In this document: in pieces, positions 43,605 to 52,694 of the stretch
How positions within the stretch are numbered: the stretch's first letter is position 1
Layout: each line of letters opens with the position of its first letter
NCBI GenBank assembly: GCA_017302135.1
Contig: JAFLDZ010000002.1
Coordinates: 62,001-126,000 of the forward strand
Length of the DNA stretch: 64,000 nt
Direction of reading: 5' to 3'
DNA from: Lysobacterales bacterium
GTDB lineage: Bacteria; Pseudomonadota; Gammaproteobacteria; Xanthomonadales; Xanthomonadaceae
Position numbers and translations under genes: made by a program
Notes under the pieces: generated by a model
The model's input: only the letters and a program-made list of their open reading frames with translations
The model's database searches: none
What the model was told of the DNA's origin: nothing

Positions 43605-44512
43605 TGGCTTCCAATCCCCGTATCCGCAAGGCGGTTTTCCCGGTGGCCGGGCTCGGCACGCGCTTTCTGCCGGCAACCAAGACAGTGCCGAAGGAAATGT
43701 TGCCGATCGTCGACAAGCCGCTGATCCAGTACGCGGTGGACGAAGCGATCGAGGCCGGCTGCGACACGCTGATTTTCGTCACCAACCGCTACAAGCATGC
43801 GGTCGCGGATTATTTCGACAAGGCGTACGAACTCGAACAGAAGCTGGAAAAGTCAGGCAAGTACGAGCAGCTCGACCTCATCCGGAATATCCTGCCCCCG
43901 CACGTGCGCGCGGTATTCGTGACCCAGGCCGAAGCGCTCGGGCTGGGACATGCGGTGCTCTGCGCCAAGGCCATCGTCGGCGATGAACCGTTCGCAGTGC
44001 TGCTGCCGGATGACCTGATCTGGAACAGGGGCGACGACGGCGCGTTGAAGCAGATGGCGGATGCCGCCGAAGCCACTGGCGCCAGCGTGATCGCGGTCCA
44101 GGATGTCCCTCACGAACAGACGGCCAGCTACGGTATCGTCGCGACCGACGCATTCGCCGGACGATCGGCACGGATCCGCGCCATCGTCGAAAAGCCCAAG
44201 CCCGAGGTAGCGCCTAGCAATCTGGCCGTGGTCGGCCGTTATGTCCTCGATGGCCGGATTTTCGACCTGCTCGAACGGACTACACCAGGGGCCGGAGGCG
44301 AGATCCAACTGACCGACGCCATTGCGACGCTTCTTGCCGAAAAAACCGTACATGCCTATCGGTTCAAGGGCACGCGCTTCGATTGCGGAACCCATCTCGG
44401 GCTGATCGAAGCGACGATCCGGTATGCGCTCGATCACGAGACACTCAGCGACGCCGCTCGCGGCATGATGAAGAACGCGCTCAGCGAACTTGGCGTCGTC
44501 GATCTCGACTGA
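43604..44512 (+). CDS. galU: UTP-glucose-1-phosphate uridylyltransferase
   Basis: 302 residues: [21 protein letters not shown] is the nucleotide-binding signature, with [13 protein letters not shown] and [21 protein letters not shown] further on. It makes UDP-glucose for LPS core and exopolysaccharide (xanthan-type) precursors. Last gene of the lapA-lapB-glycosyltransferase-dehydratase-galU operon, whose genes are separated by two bases or fewer or overlap. Confidence 0.96.
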   Translation: MASNPRIRKAVFPVAGLGTRFLPATKTVPKEMLPIVDKPLIQYAVDEAIEAGCDTLIFVTNRYKHAVADYFDKAYELEQKLEKSGKYEQLDLIRNILPPHVRAVFVTQAEALGLGHAVLCAKAIVGDEPFAVLLPDDLIWNRGDDGALKQMADAAEATGASVIAVQDVPHEQTASYGIVATDAFAGRSARIRAIVEKPKPEVAPSNLAVVGRYVLDGRIFDLLERTTPGAGGEIQLTDAIATLLAEKTVHAYRFKGTRFDCGTHLGLIEATIRYALDHETLSDAARGMMKNALSELGVVDLD

Positions 44513-44557
44513 AGCCAGGTCTGGGCATCGGGATCGCCACGACGCAGAGATATGAAG

Positions 44558-44588
44558 AAACGGGGCGCGAATGCTTGCGCCCCATTTC
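44558..44588. terminator. Bidirectional terminator between galU and the thiolase gene
   Basis: GGGGCGC (44562-44568), GAATGCTT, GCGCCCC (44577-44583), with AAA before and TTT after. It serves the convergent galU and thiolase transcripts. Confidence 0.85.
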
Positions 44589-44611
44589 GGTAAGTCCAGC
44601 AATATCTGCAA

Positions 44612-45817
44612 TCAGAGCGCTTCGAAAATACCGGCCGCGCCCATGCCGGTGCCGATGCACATCGTCACCATGCCGTACTTCTGCTGGCGGCGACGCATGC
44701 CGTGCAGGATCGTCGCGGTGCGGATCGCGCCGGTCGCGCCGAGCGGGTGCCCCAACGCGATCGCGCCGCCCAGCGGGTTGACCTTGCCCGGGTCCAGTTC
44801 GCAGGTACGGATCACCGCCAGCGCCTGCGCGGCGAAGGCTTCGTTGAGCTCGATCCAGTCCAGCTGATCCTTGCTGAGACCGGCCTGCTTCAGCGCTTTC
44901 GGGATTGCGGCGATCGGACCGATCCCCATCACTTCAGGGCGCACGCCCGCAACCGAGAAGCTGACGAATCGGGCCAGCGGAGTCAGACCGTAGTCCTTGA
45001 TCGCCTGTTCCGACGCCAGCAGCACCGCGCCCGCGCCGTCACTCATCTGCGAGCTGTTGCCGGCGGTAACGGTGCCGCCGAACTGGCCGTTGCGGAATAC
45101 CGGCTTGAGCTTGGCCAGACCTTCGATCGACGAATCCGGGCGCGGACCTTCGTCGTTTTCGACCAGTGCTTTCTTCAGCCGGACGGCATTGCCGGCGAGG
45201 TCCGGGATGCGCGAGACCACTTCGTACGGCGAAATTTCGCTGCGGAACTCACCCGCCTGAATCGCGGCCATGGCTTTCTGATGCGAGGCGAGGGCGAAGG
45301 CGTCCTGGTCTTCGCGCGAGACGTTCCACTCTTCGGCGACTTTTTCTGCGGTGATGCCCATGCCGTAGGCGATGGCGATGTGATCGTTGTCGAACACGCT
45401 CGGCGCCATCGCGATCTTGTTGCCCATCATCGGCACCATCGACATGGATTCGGTGCCGCCGGCGAGCATCAGGTCGGCGTTACCGAGGCGGATCTGGTCG
45501 GCGGCCATCGCCACTGCCTGCAGACCCGACGAGCAGAAACGGTTGATGGTCTGCGCGGCAATCGTGTTCGGCAGACCAGCCAACAGCAGGCCGATGCGCG
45601 CCACGTTCATGCCTTGCTCGCCCTCGGGCATCGCGCAGCCGATGATGGCGTCGTCGATGCGGTTGAGGTCGATGCCGGGCGCCTGGGCGACGACGCTGCG
45701 CAGTACATGCGCCAGCATGTCGTCGGGACGGGTATTGCGGAAAACGCCCTTGGGCGCCTTGCCGACCGGGGTGCGGGTGGCGGCGACGATGTAGGCGTCC
45801 TGGATTTGCTTGTTCAT
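44612..45817 (-). CDS. Acetyl-CoA C-acyltransferase (3-ketoacyl-CoA thiolase)
   Basis: 401 residues. Acyl-binding nucleophile C95 (INRFCSSGLQ), GHPLGATG (His 357) and the C-terminal Cys 387 in MCIGTGMGAAG form the thiolase site. It performs the last step of fatty-acid beta-oxidation, releasing acetyl-CoA. It lies 93 bases downstream of the fused hydratase/dehydrogenase on the same strand, and together they complete the cycle. FadI/FadA-like; biosynthetic acetoacetyl-CoA thiolase is less likely because of the operon context. Confidence 0.93.
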   Translation of the reverse strand: MNKQIQDAYIVAATRTPVGKAPKGVFRNTRPDDMLAHVLRSVVAQAPGIDLNRIDDAIIGCAMPEGEQGMNVARIGLLLAGLPNTIAAQTINRFCSSGLQAVAMAADQIRLGNADLMLAGGTESMSMVPMMGNKIAMAPSVFDNDHIAIAYGMGITAEKVAEEWNVSREDQDAFALASHQKAMAAIQAGEFRSEISPYEVVSRIPDLAGNAVRLKKALVENDEGPRPDSSIEGLAKLKPVFRNGQFGGTVTAGNSSQMSDGAGAVLLASEQAIKDYGLTPLARFVSFSVAGVRPEVMGIGPIAAIPKALKQAGLSKDQLDWIELNEAFAAQALAVIRTCELDPGKVNPLGGAIALGHPLGATGAIRTATILHGMRRRQQKYGMVTMCIGTGMGAAGIFEAL

Positions 45818-45910
45818 TTGAATGACTCCGGATTCGAGATTCGTGTTGATAAGGATTCGGTGGAGATCCGGATCGCGGTGGTCGCGAGTCCGGCTCTTAT
45901 GCCTCGAATC

Positions 45911-48283
45911 TCAGTTCCTCAAGGGTTTACCGGTTTCCAGCATGTGCTTGATCCGGGCCTGGGTCTTCGGCATCTGCGCCAAGGCGACGAAGTGCTCGCG
46001 CTCCAGGCGGATCAGCCAGTCCTCGTCTACGATGGCGCCGCGGTCGACGGCGCCGCCGCACATCACCGTGGCGATGCGGGTAGCGATTTCGGCGTCGTGC
46101 GGGGAGATGAAGCGGCCTTCCAGCATGTTCGCCAGCATCATCTTGAAGGTGGCGATACCGACGTCGCCGGCGACCTGGATGCGGCGTGCGGGCATCGGCG
46201 GACGGTAGCCGGATTCGGCCAGCGCCAACGCCTGTTGCTTGGCGATATGCAGCAGTTCGTAGGCATTGAAGACGACCACGTCATCCTTGCGCAGCAGGCC
46301 CATCTCCTTCGCTTCGATCGCCGAGGCCGACACTTTGGCCATCGCGACGTTCTCGAAAAGCGGCTTGAGCTGGGCGAACACGTCGCCGCCCGGGCCTGCG
46401 GCCTGCGAGGCGCGCACCGCGAATTCCTTCAGGCCACCGCCGGCCGGCAGCAGGCCGACGCCGGCTTCGACCAGACCGATATAGCTTTCGAGATGCGCCA
46501 CGGTACGCGCGGTGTGCATCTGGAATTCACAGCCGCCGCCGAGGGCGAGGCCACGCACCGCGCCGACCACCGGCACCAGCGAATACTTGATCCGCTGGCT
46601 GGTGGCCTGGAAGTTCGCGACCATCGCCTCGAAGCCCTGCACGTCGCCCGCCTGAAGCAAACCGAGCGCGCCGGAAAGATCGGCGCCGGCCGAGAAGGGC
46701 TCCTTCGGTTGCCAGATCACCATGCCGAGGAAGTCACGTTCGGCGATCGCGATGGCTTCCTGCAGGCCGTTGAGCACATGATCGTTGACCGTGTGCATCT
46801 TGGTCTTGAACGAGGCCACGGCCACGCCGTCGCCGTCGTGCCACAGGCGCACGCCTTCGTTTTCGTACACGGTTTCGCCGGGCGCGAAGCGCTCGCCCAA
46901 CAGCGGATCGGGGAAGCGTTGGCGCTTGTAGACGGCCAGCGCCGAGCGCGGCAGATTGGCCGCCTTCGCTGGACTGAAGCTGCCATCGGCGGCGTGCACG
47001 CCGTCGCGGCCATCCAGCACCCATGCCGGGAGCGGGGCATCGCTCATCGCTTTGCCGGCAGCGATGTCGTCGGCGATCCACTGTGCCACTTGCTTCCAGC
47101 CGGCAGCCTGCCAGGTTTCGAACGGGCCGAGCGCCCAGCCATAACCCCAGCGGATGGCAAGATCGACGTCGCGGGCGGTATCGGCGATGTCGGCGAGGTG
47201 GTAAGCGCTGTAGTGGAAGAGGTCGCGGAACATCGCCCACAGGAACTGCGCCTGCGGATGCTGGCTCTCGCGCAGCTTGGCGAATTTCTCGGCCGGGTTC
47301 CTGGTTTTGAGAATTTCGACTACTTCAGGCGCCGCGCTGCGGTCCGAGGGGCGGTAATCCTGCTTCTCCAGATCGAGGACGACGATGTCCTTGCCGACCT
47401 TGCGGAAGATGCCGGCGCCGGTCTTCTGGCCCAGCGCGCCCTTCGAGATCAACGCACCCAGCCATGCCGGGGCGTTGAAGTACTTGTGCCACGGGTCGTT
47501 GGGCAGGGTGTCGGCCATCGTCTTGATGACGTGGGCCATGGTGTCGAGGCCGACCACGTCGGAGGTGCGGTAGGTCGCCGATTTCGGACGGCCGGCCAGC
47601 GGGCCGGTCAGACCGTCGACTTCGTCGAAGCCGAGCTTGAACGCATGGGTATGGTGGATCGTGGCCAGGATCGAGAACACGCCGATGCGGTTGCCGATGA
47701 AATTCGGGGTGTCCTTGGCGTAGACGACGCCCTTGCCGAGGGTGGTGACGAGGAAGGTTTCGAGCCCTTCCAGCACCGCCGGTTCGGTGGTCCTGGCTGG
47801 AATGAGTTCCGCCAGATGCATGTAACGCGGCGGGTTGAAGAAATGCACGCCGCAGAAACGATGGCGAAGTTCTTCTGGAAGAACTTCCGACAACTTGTTG
47901 ATTCCCAGGCCGGAAGTGTTGCTGGCGAGGATCGCGTTCGGGGCCACGAAAGGGGCGATCTTCTTGTACAGGTCCTGTTTCCAGTCCATCCGCTCGGCGA
48001 TCGCCTCGATGATCAGGTCACAGCCGCGCAACTGCTCCAGCCCGGTGTCGTAATTGCCCGGAGTGATCGCCTCGGCCAACGACTTGCTGGCCAGCGGTGC
48101 GGGCGAGAGCTTGCCGAGATTGGCCAGGGCCTTGAGCACAACCCCGTTGGGGTCGCCTTCTTTCGCGGCGAGATCGAACAGCACCGTATCGACGCCGGCG
48201 TTGGTCAGATGGGCGGCGATCTGCGCCCCCATGACACCGGCACCGAGGACTGCGGCGCGCCGTACAAGCGGTTTCTGAGACAT
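45911..48283 (-). CDS. 3-hydroxyacyl-CoA dehydrogenase/enoyl-CoA hydratase fusion (FadN-type)
   Basis: 790 residues. The NAD-binding dehydrogenase comes first (LGAGVMGAQIAAHL at 13-26; NTSGLGINKLSE; VHFFNPPRYMHL), and the enoyl-CoA hydratase (crotonase) domain comes after about residue 480 (FSAGADLSGAL; VRGLALGGGCEFQMH). This order is that of FadN rather than of E. coli FadB, where the hydratase is N-terminal. It carries out the two middle steps of beta-oxidation. The TetR regulator gene is 67 bases upstream on the same strand. Confidence 0.94.
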   Translation of the reverse strand: MSQKPLVRRAAVLGAGVMGAQIAAHLTNAGVDTVLFDLAAKEGDPNGVVLKALANLGKLSPAPLASKSLAEAITPGNYDTGLEQLRGCDLIIEAIAERMDWKQDLYKKIAPFVAPNAILASNTSGLGINKLSEVLPEELRHRFCGVHFFNPPRYMHLAELIPARTTEPAVLEGLETFLVTTLGKGVVYAKDTPNFIGNRIGVFSILATIHHTHAFKLGFDEVDGLTGPLAGRPKSATYRTSDVVGLDTMAHVIKTMADTLPNDPWHKYFNAPAWLGALISKGALGQKTGAGIFRKVGKDIVVLDLEKQDYRPSDRSAAPEVVEILKTRNPAEKFAKLRESQHPQAQFLWAMFRDLFHYSAYHLADIADTARDVDLAIRWGYGWALGPFETWQAAGWKQVAQWIADDIAAGKAMSDAPLPAWVLDGRDGVHAADGSFSPAKAANLPRSALAVYKRQRFPDPLLGERFAPGETVYENEGVRLWHDGDGVAVASFKTKMHTVNDHVLNGLQEAIAIAERDFLGMVIWQPKEPFSAGADLSGALGLLQAGDVQGFEAMVANFQATSQRIKYSLVPVVGAVRGLALGGGCEFQMHTARTVAHLESYIGLVEAGVGLLPAGGGLKEFAVRASQAAGPGGDVFAQLKPLFENVAMAKVSASAIEAKEMGLLRKDDVVVFNAYELLHIAKQQALALAESGYRPPMPARRIQVAGDVGIATFKMMLANMLEGRFISPHDAEIATRIATVMCGGAVDRGAIVDEDWLIRLEREHFVALAQMPKTQARIKHMLETGKPLRN

Positions 48284-48350
48284 GTTCTGTATCCTGTTGA
48301 TTGCGTTTAGGTTTTGATGCAGTAAAAATTGACTAATGAATGGATATCCG

Positions 48351-48980
48351 TCAGTTGATCTTGCCGGCCTTGAATCCCGCCGAAGCGAAGCGGATCAGCT
48401 CCTGCGCAGCGCGCTGCCGGTGCGCCGTTTCGGCAACGCCGCTGGGGCGTTTGATCATCCCGAAGTCGGCCATGGCATAGGTCAGGGACCCGGCCAGGAA
48501 GTCGAGTCGCCAGTACAGTTCTTCCTTGCTCAGTCCGGGCATGCAGCCGGAAATCGCCTTGGCGAATTCGCGCAATACATGCCCGTATTGCTCGGACAGA
48601 AACCGGCGCAGGCCGTCGTTTTTCTCGGCGTAGGCGCGGGCGATGACGCGGATGAAAGCACCGCCGCCGTGGCGGTCCTGGGCCATCGCCAGCGCCGGTT
48701 CGACGAAAGCCGCGAGGATCGCATCGAGGTCCGCAGGATCGGCGGCCACGGCCGATTGCAGTTGGGACATGCGCTGCGCGCTCATTTCGTCCATGCGTCG
48801 GCGGAAAACCTCGTTGACGAGGTTTTCCTTGCTTCCGAAGTGGTAGTTGACTGCCGCAATGTTGACGTCGGCCTGGCTGGTGACCTGGCGGAGCGATGTG
48901 CCGCCGAACCCGTACTGGGCGAAAAGGGTCTCTGCAGCGTCGAGGATCCTTTCCTTGGTCGAAAACTGGGCTTTGCTCAT
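48351..48980 (-). CDS. PsrA-like TetR-family regulator of fatty-acid degradation
   Basis: 209 residues from the ATG at 48980. The N-terminal TetR HTH reads RILDAAETLFAQYGFGGTSLRQV then NIAAVNYHFGSKENLVNEVF, close to Pseudomonas PsrA. It heads an operon with the two beta-oxidation genes. A palindrome TCAAAC-N4-GTTTGA, which fits the PsrA operator, lies 58 bases upstream. PsrA is released by long-chain acyl-CoA, so the operon would be induced by fatty acids and autoregulated (inference). Confidence 0.85.
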   Translation of the reverse strand: MSKAQFSTKERILDAAETLFAQYGFGGTSLRQVTSQADVNIAAVNYHFGSKENLVNEVFRRRMDEMSAQRMSQLQSAVAADPADLDAILAAFVEPALAMAQDRHGGGAFIRVIARAYAEKNDGLRRFLSEQYGHVLREFAKAISGCMPGLSKEELYWRLDFLAGSLTYAMADFGMIKRPSGVAETAHRQRAAQELIRFASAGFKAGKIN

Positions 48981-49037
48981 GTATCGATCCGGGTCCGGGG
49001 AGGAGCATCGAAAGACGGTTCGCGCCAACAAGCTGAA

Positions 49038-49053
49038 TCAAACGCTTGTTTGA
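49038..49053. promoter_or_regulatory. PsrA-type operator
   Basis: TCAAAC (49038-49043), GCTT, GTTTGA (49048-49053). It fits the published PsrA consensus form G/CAAAC-N2-4-GTTTG/C. Position upstream of the TetR gene supports autoregulation. Confidence 0.7.
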
Positions 49054-49150
49054 GACTACACCGAACCGGGCCGTGCTGCAAAACGTGACCATCGACAAAG
49101 GTGCAAGGAGACCTCGCGCCGGGTTAGAATCCTCTGCAGCCGAATCGGCT

Positions 49151-49176
49151 AAACCCGCGTCAGTACGCGGGTTTTT
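49151..49176. terminator. Rho-independent hairpin upstream of ndk
   Basis: AAACCCGCG (49151-49159), TCAGTA, CGCGGGTTT (49166-49174) and a T-run to 49176. It is 65 bases before the ndk ATG. No gene on the plus strand precedes it, so it ends an unannotated short transcript or acts as a leader attenuator. Confidence 0.7.
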
Positions 49177-49241
49177 CCTTCCCCTTCATGTTATCTTTCG
49201 GCCGCTCGTCTGCAGCCGACTACTCCCCGGAGACTTTTCTC

Positions 49242-49667
49242 ATGGCGCTGGAGCGCACCATTTCGATCATCAAACCCGACGCCGTCGCCAAGAACGTCAT
49301 CGGTCAAATCTATTCGCGCTTCGAGCAGGCCGGTCTCACGGTCGTCGCCGCGAAAATGAAGCATCTCTCGCGCAAGGAAGCCGAAGGCTTTTACGCAGTG
49401 CATCGCGAACGCCCGTTCTTCAACGCGCTGGTCGAATTCATGACCTCCGGCCCGGTGATGATCCAGGTGTTGGAAGGCGAGAACGCGGTACTCAAGAATC
49501 GCGAGCTGATGGGCGCCACCAATCCGAAGGAAGCCGCCGCAGGCACGATCCGCGCCGATTTCGCATCGTCGATCGACGCGAATGCGGTGCATGGCTCGGA
49601 TTCGCTGGAAAACGCTGCGATCGAAACCGCGTATTTCTTCGCGGCGACGGAACTATGCCCGCGTTGA
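49242..49667 (+). CDS. ndk: Nucleoside diphosphate kinase
   Basis: 141 residues: [15 protein letters not shown] start, active-site H117 in NAVHGSDS, and [14 protein letters not shown]. It equilibrates nucleoside triphosphates using a phospho-histidine. The ATG at 49242 is preceded by GGAGAC. A longer reading frame from 49188 has no support. rlmN follows four bases after the stop. Confidence 0.97.
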   Translation: MALERTISIIKPDAVAKNVIGQIYSRFEQAGLTVVAAKMKHLSRKEAEGFYAVHRERPFFNALVEFMTSGPVMIQVLEGENAVLKNRELMGATNPKEAAAGTIRADFASSIDANAVHGSDSLENAAIETAYFFAATELCPR

Positions 49668-49671
49668 TGCG

Positions 49672-50853
49672 ATGAAAGAGGTCGCGCAAAAGCAGAACCT
49701 GCTCGACCTCGATCGCGAAGGTCTGGAGTGCTTCTTCGCCGACACGCTCGGCGAGAAGCGCTATCGCGCGCATCAGGTGATGAAATGGATCCATCACCGG
49801 CATGTCACCGATTTCGTCGAGATGACGGATCTCGGCAAGTTGCTTCGCGCCAAGCTCGAAGAGCACGCCGAAGTACGCGTGCCGCTGGTCCAGCTCGACA
49901 AGCCTTCCGAAGACGGCACCCACAAGTGGTTGCTCGGCATGGACGGCAAGAACGCGATCGAAACCGTTTATATCCCCGACAAGGGTCGCGGCACGCTGTG
50001 CGTCTCCTCGCAGGTCGGCTGTGCGCTGAACTGCACGTTTTGCTCGACCGCGACCCAGGGCTTCAACCGGAATCTGTCCGCCGCCGAGATCATCGGCCAA
50101 GTCTGGGTGGCTGCGCGCCATCTCGGCAACGTTCCGCACAAACAGCGCAAACTCACCAATGTCGTGATGATGGGCATGGGCGAGCCGCTGATGAATTTCG
50201 ACAACGTCGTCCGTGCGATGAGCGTGATGCGCGACGATCTGGGCTACGGACTTGCCAACAAGCGTGTGACCGTGTCGACCGCCGGCGTGGTGCCGATGAT
50301 CGATCGCCTTGCGGTGGAAAGCGACGTGTCGCTCGCGGTGTCGCTGCATGCGCCGAATGACGAGTTGCGCAGCCAACTGGTTCCGCTCAACAAGAAATAT
50401 CCGATCGAAGAACTTATGGACGCCTGCGTGCGCTATGCGTTGCGCAAGAAAGGCACTTCGGTCACGTTCGAATACACGCTGATGAAAGGCGTCAACGACC
50501 AGCCGCAGCAGGCGCGCGAACTGGTCCGCCTGCTGCGCGCGTTCGACAACGCGGTACAGATGAAGGACGCGGCGAAGGTCAATCTGATCCCGTTCAATCC
50601 TTTCCCCGGCACTCGTTTCGAGCGCCCGGACGAAGTCGCGATCCGCGCGTTCCAGAAACAGCTCAACGACGCAGGCATGATCGCGCCGGTCCGTCGGACG
50701 CGCGGGGACGACATCGACGCGGCGTGCGGCCAGCTGAAAGGACAGGTTGCCGACCGCACCCGTCGCCAGGCCGAATTCAACAAGACGCTCGAATCGCGCG
50801 GGGGGCGCGGCACGGGCGACAACGAAGAGGGGACAGTCCATGCGGCCGCATGA
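49672..50853 (+). CDS. rlmN: Dual-specificity RNA methyltransferase RlmN
   Basis: 393 residues, radical-SAM enzyme with CALNCTFC (C117, C121, C124). It methylates C2 of adenine 2503 in 23S rRNA and A37 of some tRNAs. The resolving Cys lies near the end (DAACGQLKG). [14 protein letters not shown] and [11 protein letters not shown] are family blocks. The ATG at 49672 follows ndk directly, so the two form an operon. Confidence 0.97.
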   Translation: MKEVAQKQNLLDLDREGLECFFADTLGEKRYRAHQVMKWIHHRHVTDFVEMTDLGKLLRAKLEEHAEVRVPLVQLDKPSEDGTHKWLLGMDGKNAIETVYIPDKGRGTLCVSSQVGCALNCTFCSTATQGFNRNLSAAEIIGQVWVAARHLGNVPHKQRKLTNVVMMGMGEPLMNFDNVVRAMSVMRDDLGYGLANKRVTVSTAGVVPMIDRLAVESDVSLAVSLHAPNDELRSQLVPLNKKYPIEELMDACVRYALRKKGTSVTFEYTLMKGVNDQPQQARELVRLLRAFDNAVQMKDAAKVNLIPFNPFPGTRFERPDEVAIRAFQKQLNDAGMIAPVRRTRGDDIDAACGQLKGQVADRTRRQAEFNKTLESRGGRGTGDNEEGTVHAAA

Positions 50854-50940
50854 CCGCCTGTGCCTCATCCACCGATCCGACGCCTCGGCGGGCGTCGCAT
50901 TCGCATCAGCAGGACGCTTTGCTTTGGGGAGCAACACGCA

Positions 50941-51777
50941 ATGACATCCTCCGAGACCGGCATGCCCGAGAGTGCTCGCGGCATCGGTGAACGTCTTCGT
51001 CAGACCCGCATCCGTGCTGGTCTGACGCCATCCGAGGTCGGGTCGCAGCTGAAAATGCCGACCTACGCCATCGAAGCCCTCGAACGTGAGGACTGGGCCC
51101 GTATCGGCGCGCCAGTCTTCATCCGGGGACAACTGCGCAGTTACGCGCGTCTGTTGGGGCTTCCCGCGGACGCGATTGTCGAAAGTCTGTCGATGCCGAC
51201 GGACGTCCAGGTCGAACTGGTCCCGCAGACCTACACGCCCAGAATGCAGCGGGTCGCCGAGCAGACCAAGATGCGTCTGGTGTACGTGGTTCTGACCGCA
51301 GCGATCGCAGTGCCGGTGTGGCTGGCGACCCGTTCGCACCTCGACAGCGCCATCGACACGGTTTCCCTCGATGCCGATGCGCCGCTCGCGTTGCCGCAGC
51401 CGGGAGCATCTTCGGCTGCGAAAACATCCGACATCAATGCCGCTTCGGCTGCGCAGCCAACGACTCTGGTCGCATCGATCACGCCGCCGATGCCGCAACG
51501 CGCCGTGTCGAGCGCCGATCTGTCGGTCACCTTCAGCGGCGAAAGCTGGGTTCGCGTGAGCGCGCCCGATGGCACGGTGATCGAACAGGCGCTCGTCCAG
51601 CCTGGCCAGCAGCGCGTATTCAAGCCCGGACAGGTCGGCAAGGCGGTCCTCGGTAACGCCCAGGTTGTCTCGATGCAATATCGCGGCCAGGCGATCGACC
51701 TGACGCCTTACATCCGAGCGAATGTCCTGCGCTTTACGGTATCCTCTGACGGCTCACTCCAGCCGGTCGATCGCTGA
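50941..51777 (+). CDS. rodZ: RodZ-like cytoskeletal protein
   Basis: 278 residues. N-terminal Cro-type HTH (GIGERLRQTRIRAGLTPSEVG), a single transmembrane helix at about 113-128 (VYVVLTAAIAVPVWL) and a periplasmic DUF4115 beta domain (SVTFSGESWVRVSAPDGTV). RodZ links MreB to the cell-wall elongation machinery and keeps rod shape. Follows rlmN with 87 bases; the pilF gene often found between them is absent here. Confidence 0.92.
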   Translation: MTSSETGMPESARGIGERLRQTRIRAGLTPSEVGSQLKMPTYAIEALEREDWARIGAPVFIRGQLRSYARLLGLPADAIVESLSMPTDVQVELVPQTYTPRMQRVAEQTKMRLVYVVLTAAIAVPVWLATRSHLDSAIDTVSLDADAPLALPQPGASSAAKTSDINAASAAQPTTLVASITPPMPQRAVSSADLSVTFSGESWVRVSAPDGTVIEQALVQPGQQRVFKPGQVGKAVLGNAQVVSMQYRGQAIDLTPYIRANVLRFTVSSDGSLQPVDR

Positions 51778-52033
51778 GGGTCTCCGGCGCAGTCCCGGAT
51801 CCCGCACCGGCCATCCGTGCCGGAGCGATCCGGGAATTCGCGTGACGCCCCAATCCCGCTGCAGTGCCGATGCTTCTCTTGGCACTGCGGCCAATCTTTA
51901 ACGATGATGGCCGGTTCCGACGGCCGGGATTCAGGCGCCGCTTGCTACAACGTCGCGGCGATATCGCGGCGCGATGCGTTTCCGCCAAACCTCCCTCAAA
52001 CACCGCCGCACTCAACCGACACGATACCGACCC

Positions 52034-52666
52034 ATGGCGATCGACGATCTCCTCGACGAACACGAACAAAGCGAACGCGTACGCACCTGGTTGCGCCAGA
52101 ATGCCGCCGGCCTCATCGGTGGTGTCGCCCTTGGATTGGCCGCGATTTACGGCTGGTTCTGGTGGCAGGATCAGGCCAACGCCAAACGCACCAAGGCAAG
52201 TAACGACTATCAGGTCGTACTCGAGCAGATCAAATCCGGCAATCTCAAGGAAGCCCAGGCCAAGGCCGGCGTCCTAAAGGAAACCTCGTTCGCCGCGCTT
52301 GCGGCACTCGATCTGGCCAAGGCTCAGGTCGACGGCGGGCAGCGCGATGCCGCCATCGCCACGCTGCGATCGATCAAGATCGACGACACCGTGATCGCGC
52401 CGGTGGTGTCGCAGCGTCTTGCCCGGCTGCTGATGGATGCCGGCAAGAACGAAGAAGCGCTGAAATTGCTGACCGGTCTTGACGATGCCGTTGCCCAGGA
52501 AGTCCGTGGCGATGCGCTGTTCGCGCTCGGCCGCAAGGATCAGGCCCGCGATGCCTACACCAAGGCGCTGACCTTGCTGGATGTCGCCGCACCCCAGCGC
52601 CGGCTGGTCGAATTGAAACTGACGCAGGCCGGCGGTACGCCGCCCAAACCCGAATCCGCCTCCTGA
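52034..52666 (+). CDS. YfgM-like ancillary SecYEG translocon protein
   Basis: 210 residues from the ATG at 52034. Short cytoplasmic N-terminus (AIDDLLDEHEQSERVRTWL), one transmembrane helix (about 25-42, LIGGVALGLAAIYGWFWW) and a periplasmic TPR-like domain. YfgM is a translocon-associated chaperone partner. The gene precedes bamB and der, as in E. coli, which supports the assignment. Confidence 0.9.
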   Translation: MAIDDLLDEHEQSERVRTWLRQNAAGLIGGVALGLAAIYGWFWWQDQANAKRTKASNDYQVVLEQIKSGNLKEAQAKAGVLKETSFAALAALDLAKAQVDGGQRDAAIATLRSIKIDDTVIAPVVSQRLARLLMDAGKNEEALKLLTGLDDAVAQEVRGDALFALGRKDQARDAYTKALTLLDVAAPQRRLVELKLTQAGGTPPKPESAS

Positions 52667-52694
52667 GCACGTCACATTGAGCAAGCCGAACACG

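Noticed and set aside
44702..48310. 1202-codon open frame opposite the thiolase and dehydrogenase/hydratase genes
   Set aside because: Antisense shadow spanning two real genes and their gap; composition rich in Arg, Asp, His, Gly and no domain.
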